A DNA stretch of 24,450 nucleotides from BTUB01 sp964392765 (GTDB lineage Bacteria; Babelota; Babeliae; Babelales; Vermiphilaceae), in assembly GCA_964392765.1 (NCBI GenBank), contig CAYMRF010000016.1:1-24450 (forward strand). The letters run 5' to 3'. Positions 21,680 through 24,450 of the stretch are shown here, in pieces. How positions within the stretch are numbered: the stretch's first letter is position 1; the number at the start of each line of letters is the position of its first letter. Below the pieces are notes generated by a model, which saw only the letters and a program-made list of their open reading frames with translations, was not told where the DNA came from and searched no databases. The position numbers and the translations under genes are program-made.

Positions 21680-21706
21680 TTGCAACAAGCTAAAAAAAGC
21701 TATACA
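21680..21706 (+). promoter_or_regulatory. Candidate promoter of tRNA-Pro
   Basis: TTGCAA at 21680-21685, a 15-base spacer, then TATACA at 21701-21706 in the context AGCTATACA, 37 bases before the tRNA. The spacer is short, so confidence is limited. Confidence 0.45.
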
Positions 21707-21743
21707 TTTACTATCGTTCTTTCTCATATATGAAAAATTTAGT

Positions 21744-21819
21744 CGGGGCATGGCGCAATTGGTAGCGCACTCGCTTTGGGAGCGAGGGGTTGTCAGTTCG
21801 AGTCTGGCTGCCCCGACCA
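21744..21819 (+). tRNA. tRNA-Pro (anticodon TGG)
   Basis: Cloverleaf: acceptor CGGGGCA (21744-21750) with TGCCCCG (21809-21815), with the C1-G72 pair typical of bacterial tRNA-Pro; D-arm GCGC...GCGC; anticodon stem CTCGC/GCGAG with loop TTTGGGA, anticodon TGG; T-arm with GTTCGAGTC. Discriminator A and an encoded CCA end the gene. Confidence 0.97.
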
Positions 21820-21857
21820 GTCATTTCCTTGAGAAATGACTGGCAAGGCCAGTTTTT
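21817..21857 (+). terminator. Terminator of tRNA-Pro with overlapping hairpins
   Basis: CCAGTCATTT (21817-21826) pairs with AAATGACTGG (21834-21843). ACTGG (21839-21843) can instead pair with CCAGT (21849-21853), followed by a T-run to 21857. The two stems are mutually exclusive. The first begins in the encoded CCA. Confidence 0.65.
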
Positions 21858-21982
21858 CAAGTGATTTTTTATAAAATCTCGATTGGCAGCTTGATCATCA
21901 GGTAAATTCTCTATACTCAAAGTTCCTTTCGTTTCGAGCGAGGGCTTGCCCGAGTCGAGAAATAATTTAAAAAGGAGCCCAG

Positions 21983-22891
21983 ATGGTTATCAAGTATGCA
22001 ATTCTCGCACTTTCTCTTATTTCCCCCTTTTCAATTTCAGCACTCAAATTAACGCCCTCAAAATATCGTGATCAAGCTCAAGAATGGGTAAATACGTTTG
22101 TAATATCCCCGCACAGTAAATTGCTCATGAGTCTTGAAGATTTGCAATTATGCGCTAATCTCTTTTACTTCTCTTATCTGCGTTCAGCAGCCACCATTAA
22201 GGCGCAGGATCTTGCGTGTTCAACCCTCTGCCAAATGTGGCAAGGCTGGCAAAATATCGCTCAAACGCGCATGAATCCCTCGCTAGATCTGCCTTATCCT
22301 GCTGATTATGCACATCAAGAAAATCTCTATAAAGAATTTATAAAAGCACAAACCTATCATCGAATGCTAGGGCAAACCTATGCGCATGCTGCCCAAACCG
22401 CAGTAAAAGAGGCCTATTTAACTGATCATAGTAAAGATGCCATTTTGGAAGCGCGCGAGCGCTCCAGAGAGGTGGTGATTATCGCATTTGTAGAAGTTAA
22501 AAAGGTTTTAGGCGAAATGATCGATTTTGCTTCTGAAAATTTGCGTTCAGACTGGATTGAATGGGATGATCAAGCTGAAGATTGCCGCTTTGATTTTATG
22601 GATAGCATTTCTCAATATATTCCCTATTTTGCCGTAAAATCTTTTATTGAATTAGAACGCATTAACACGCAAGCAAGTGAAAAGACCTGGAAAATTATCA
22701 CCACAATGTGCGGCGTTAACAAACAAATGTGGGAATCAATCGAGATGGCACGCGGATCATTTTATTTAGCACATTATCAAGAATTATGCCGATTAATGAA
22801 AGAAATGAATATTGATCAAAAATACTGCATGATTATGTTTAATGAACATGGTATGATCAGCCCGGATAAACAAAAAACTCCTTTGCCGTAA
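21983..22891 (+). CDS. Exported helical protein of unknown function, paralog of the 22990 protein
   Basis: 302 residues, ribosome binding site AAGGAG. Seen: a signal peptide cut after ISA (residue 20), then an almost entirely helical mature protein with at least seven cysteines. N-terminal part: EWVNTFVISPHSKLLMSLEDLQLCANLFYF. Coiled helices from about 110 to 185; C-terminal MIMFNEHGMISPDKQK. The N-terminal LCxxLFYxxYL-like element and the C-terminal MF[ND]E[HN]G[MF]I..D element recur in the next gene, which makes the two paralogs of an unrecognised family. They lie in tandem, 98 bases apart, ahead of a rodA/ftsW gene, and this could be coincidental. Confidence 0.73.
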   Translation: MVIKYAILALSLISPFSISALKLTPSKYRDQAQEWVNTFVISPHSKLLMSLEDLQLCANLFYFSYLRSAATIKAQDLACSTLCQMWQGWQNIAQTRMNPSLDLPYPADYAHQENLYKEFIKAQTYHRMLGQTYAHAAQTAVKEAYLTDHSKDAILEARERSREVVIIAFVEVKKVLGEMIDFASENLRSDWIEWDDQAEDCRFDFMDSISQYIPYFAVKSFIELERINTQASEKTWKIITTMCGVNKQMWESIEMARGSFYLAHYQELCRLMKEMNIDQKYCMIMFNEHGMISPDKQKTPLP

Positions 22892-22922
22892 TTTATCGCT
22901 TATAACTTCACATTAATCACGC

Positions 22923-22951
22923 TGGACATCAAAAAATATTCATGCTATTCT
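22923..22951 (+). promoter_or_regulatory. Promoter of the 22990 gene
   Basis: TGGACA at 22923-22928, a 17-base spacer, then TATTCT at 22946-22951 preceded by TGC (extended -10), 38 bases before the ATG. Confidence 0.6.
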
Positions 22952-22989
22952 TTGTCTTGAAATTATTATTCTAAAAACAGGAGAATCTT

Positions 22990-23928
22990 ATGAATAAACT
23001 CACTATTTTCGCGCTCAGTTTATTACTTACTCCGTGCATTGCCATTTCCAAAGAAGAGAAGGTTTCAGATGTTACGGAAAAAATAACCACCAAAGAGCTC
23101 GCTGAGCACGCTACTTTTTGGATTTCACAACTACCCAAACTGTCTCATGAAGAAATGTCTCTTCTATGCAACTTTTTATACTTAGAATCACTTTCTTTAG
23201 GAAGCCAAACTGTTACACAAAAAACCCTCATTAACATTCACACTGCTTCTGCACGCATGAATAAACAACTAGCGGTTAATGAAGCTGATGCAAAAAAAAT
23301 AGCTCTAGAAACTTCCAAACAACTCAATGATTTACAAAACGAATTGCTTCCAATGCGCGCTTTCTTGCTTAAAGCAAATAAAGATTGTTTAAATACGATC
23401 GAACAATCAGATTACACGACCTTAAAAAAAGTTATTATTGGGTATCAACAATACGCCCGGGCAGTAATTGCTCAATTTATCAATCAAGATAAACCCGCGA
23501 TACTACAAATTTTAAATCAAACGAAAGCGGGCCTCGAGAGCCATCTCAAAACAATGACAGAATATACCAAAACCCTTGGTGCTGTTTTAAATGATGCAAA
23601 TCCTTATATGAAAGAGGGAATCGACAGAAATGTATGCGATATGGATGTTTCCATGGCACTCGCCGATTCTGCACTGGGCACTTTAAGCGAAACCACTGTT
23701 GCCTGCGCAATAGCCAAAAGCATGAGCACTGATATACTTTCAATTTGTGTCACCTTTAACACGATATTCTACAATACGCTCTTCAATGCATTACAACAAG
23801 ATAAAAGCTTGCTTCCAATCTACTTAATGTTTGATGAAAATGGATTTATCGAAGAAGACGATAGAAAAGAAGAGCTATCCATTATTAACGAGAAAACAAC
23901 CGTACATAAAAAACACTTAAAATCATAA
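22990..23928 (+). CDS. Exported helical protein of unknown function, paralog of the 21983 protein
   Basis: 312 residues, ribosome binding site AGGAG. Seen: a signal peptide (KLTIFALSLLLTPCIA, cut near residue 18-20), then FWISQLPKLSHEEMSLLCNFLYLESL, which aligns with the N-terminal part of the 21983 protein, long helices with heptad-like spacing (about 95-200), a more hydrophobic helical section (VACAIAKSMSTDILSICVTFNTIFYNTLFNAL) and the shared end YLMFDENGFIEEDDRKE, followed by an extra basic tail. The RodA/FtsW gene starts 2 bases after its stop and has no ribosome binding site of its own, so this gene is cotranscribed and probably translationally coupled with a cell-shape gene. Function unknown. 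Confidence 0.74.
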   Translation: MNKLTIFALSLLLTPCIAISKEEKVSDVTEKITTKELAEHATFWISQLPKLSHEEMSLLCNFLYLESLSLGSQTVTQKTLINIHTASARMNKQLAVNEADAKKIALETSKQLNDLQNELLPMRAFLLKANKDCLNTIEQSDYTTLKKVIIGYQQYARAVIAQFINQDKPAILQILNQTKAGLESHLKTMTEYTKTLGAVLNDANPYMKEGIDRNVCDMDVSMALADSALGTLSETTVACAIAKSMSTDILSICVTFNTIFYNTLFNALQQDKSLLPIYLMFDENGFIEEDDRKEELSIINEKTTVHKKHLKS

Positions 23929-23930
23929 CT

Positions 23931-24450
23931 ATGTTTTTAATAGACCGACGTTATTTCAGATATTTTGATTGGGTGAGTTTCTTTCTTGTTATTGTGTTAA
24001 CAAGCATTGGTTTATTTTTTGTCTTTAGTGCAACCTATAAGCCAGAGCAACCCTTTTCTCTTTTTTTTAAGAAGCAAGCATTTGGAATAGCGTCGGGCTT
24101 TATAATCTATTTGTTATGTTCAGCAACCGATTTTAGAGCATTAATGAGATGGGGATATTTCGCCTATTTTGCCGTGATCGGTCTTTTAATATTTACGATC
24201 TTTAAAGGTCATGTGGGCATGGGTGGCCAACGATGGGTAGATCTTGGTTTTTTTAGGATTCAGCCTTCCGAATTAGCAAAGCTATTTTTTCCTGCCTATG
24301 CCACCTATTATTTCTATACGGAAAAAGACACCATGTCTTTCTCATTTAGGCAATTTCTGCCCGTTCTTACTATGCTTTTGATCAGTTTTTTATTAATTCG
24401 TAAACAACCTGATTTAGTAACTGCACTCCTCTTATTATTTACCGGCCTTA
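23931..24450 (+). CDS. rodA: SEDS-family peptidoglycan polymerase RodA/FtsW, N-terminal part
   Basis: Open to the end of the window; 173 residues are visible. Seen: a cytosolic start (MFLIDRRYFRYFDWVSF), transmembrane helices with the family motif FVFSAT, a loop with GGQRWVDLGFFRIQPSELAKL, which is diagnostic for SEDS proteins, and QPDLVTALLLLF. RodA/FtsW polymerise glycan strands of peptidoglycan with a class B PBP, for elongation or division. The order of helices and the FDW start favour RodA over FtsW, but not decisively. In the usually invariant QPDLGT motif the Gly is Val here. It starts 2 bases after the previous stop with no visible ribosome binding site. Confidence 0.88.
   Translation, partial: MFLIDRRYFRYFDWVSFFLVIVLTSIGLFFVFSATYKPEQPFSLFFKKQAFGIASGFIIYLLCSATDFRALMRWGYFAYFAVIGLLIFTIFKGHVGMGGQRWVDLGFFRIQPSELAKLFFPAYATYYFYTEKDTMSFSFRQFLPVLTMLLISFLLIRKQPDLVTALLLLFTGL

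Noticed and set aside
21711..21920. 69-residue minus-strand frame over tRNA-Pro, with RTDNPSLPKRVRYQLRHAP
   Set aside because: Antisense to tRNA-Pro; the same type of artefact.
21933..21961. GC-rich stretch with GGGCTTGCCC before the 21983 gene, similar to the REP elements
   Set aside because: Only the central 4-bp arms pair cleanly; the outer bases do not, so I do not list it as a repeat copy.

Overview
The window reads as ordinary chromosome of an AT-rich, host-dependent bacterium. My best guess is a member of Candidatus Dependentiae (TM6/Babeliae). This rests on inference: short Sec-signal proteins with no recognisable function make up about half of the genes, they recur as small paralogous sets, and they alternate with plain housekeeping genes. 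No 16S rRNA gene or other decisive marker lies in the window. Both tRNA genes are canonical and carry an encoded CCA. There is no CRISPR array, transposase, integrase or phage module.

Layout. 1-1736: end of a KtrB/TrkH potassium channel, its KtrA regulator, and a MNT/HEPN toxin-antitoxin pair. 1792-2142 (-): rplU, facing the HEPN gene across a bidirectional terminator. 2381-4239: four secreted or membrane proteins, one of them HAD-like with an altered catalytic motif. 4420-5504: a paralog of the last of these, then hypoxanthine phosphoribosyltransferase. 5591-7162 (-): a small secreted protein bracketed by inverted repeats, then cyclopropane-fatty-acid synthase. 7288-8384: three small secreted proteins. 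8567-11240: three tandem M48-like secreted or membrane-anchored zinc metalloproteases. 11241-13832 (-): mutS. 13922-15357 (-): two secreted proteins of unknown role. 15467-18067 (-): uvrA. 18275-20089: two tandem paralogous membrane-hairpin proteins, then a fourth metalloprotease broken by one extra base inside its HExxH motif. 20144-20683 (-): PfpI/DJ-1 protein. 20697-21819: palindromic repeats, tRNA-His, a GIY-YIG protein, a two-helix membrane protein and tRNA-Pro. 21983-23928: two paralogous secreted helical proteins. 23931-end: start of a RodA/FtsW gene.

How the genes fit together. Housekeeping functions are potassium uptake, mismatch and excision repair, purine salvage, lipid modification, a ribosomal protein and cell elongation. 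The accessory layer is an exported set: four related metalloproteases, six proteins with a signal peptide plus short glycine-rich hydrophobic segments, a HAD-like protein, and three further paralogous families. An envelope or host-interface role is plausible for them but is inference. The most notable single observation is the +1 lesion at 19779/19780, exactly inside the active-site motif of the fourth protease.

No intergenic stretch exceeds about 300 bases. The larger gaps (2143-2380, 4240-4419, 8385-8566, 18068-18274, 20684-20895, 20972-21123, 21820-21982) hold the promoters, terminators and repeats listed below. Where signal-peptide genes have an in-frame upstream ATG, GTG or TTG, I chose the internal ATG that follows a good ribosome binding site.
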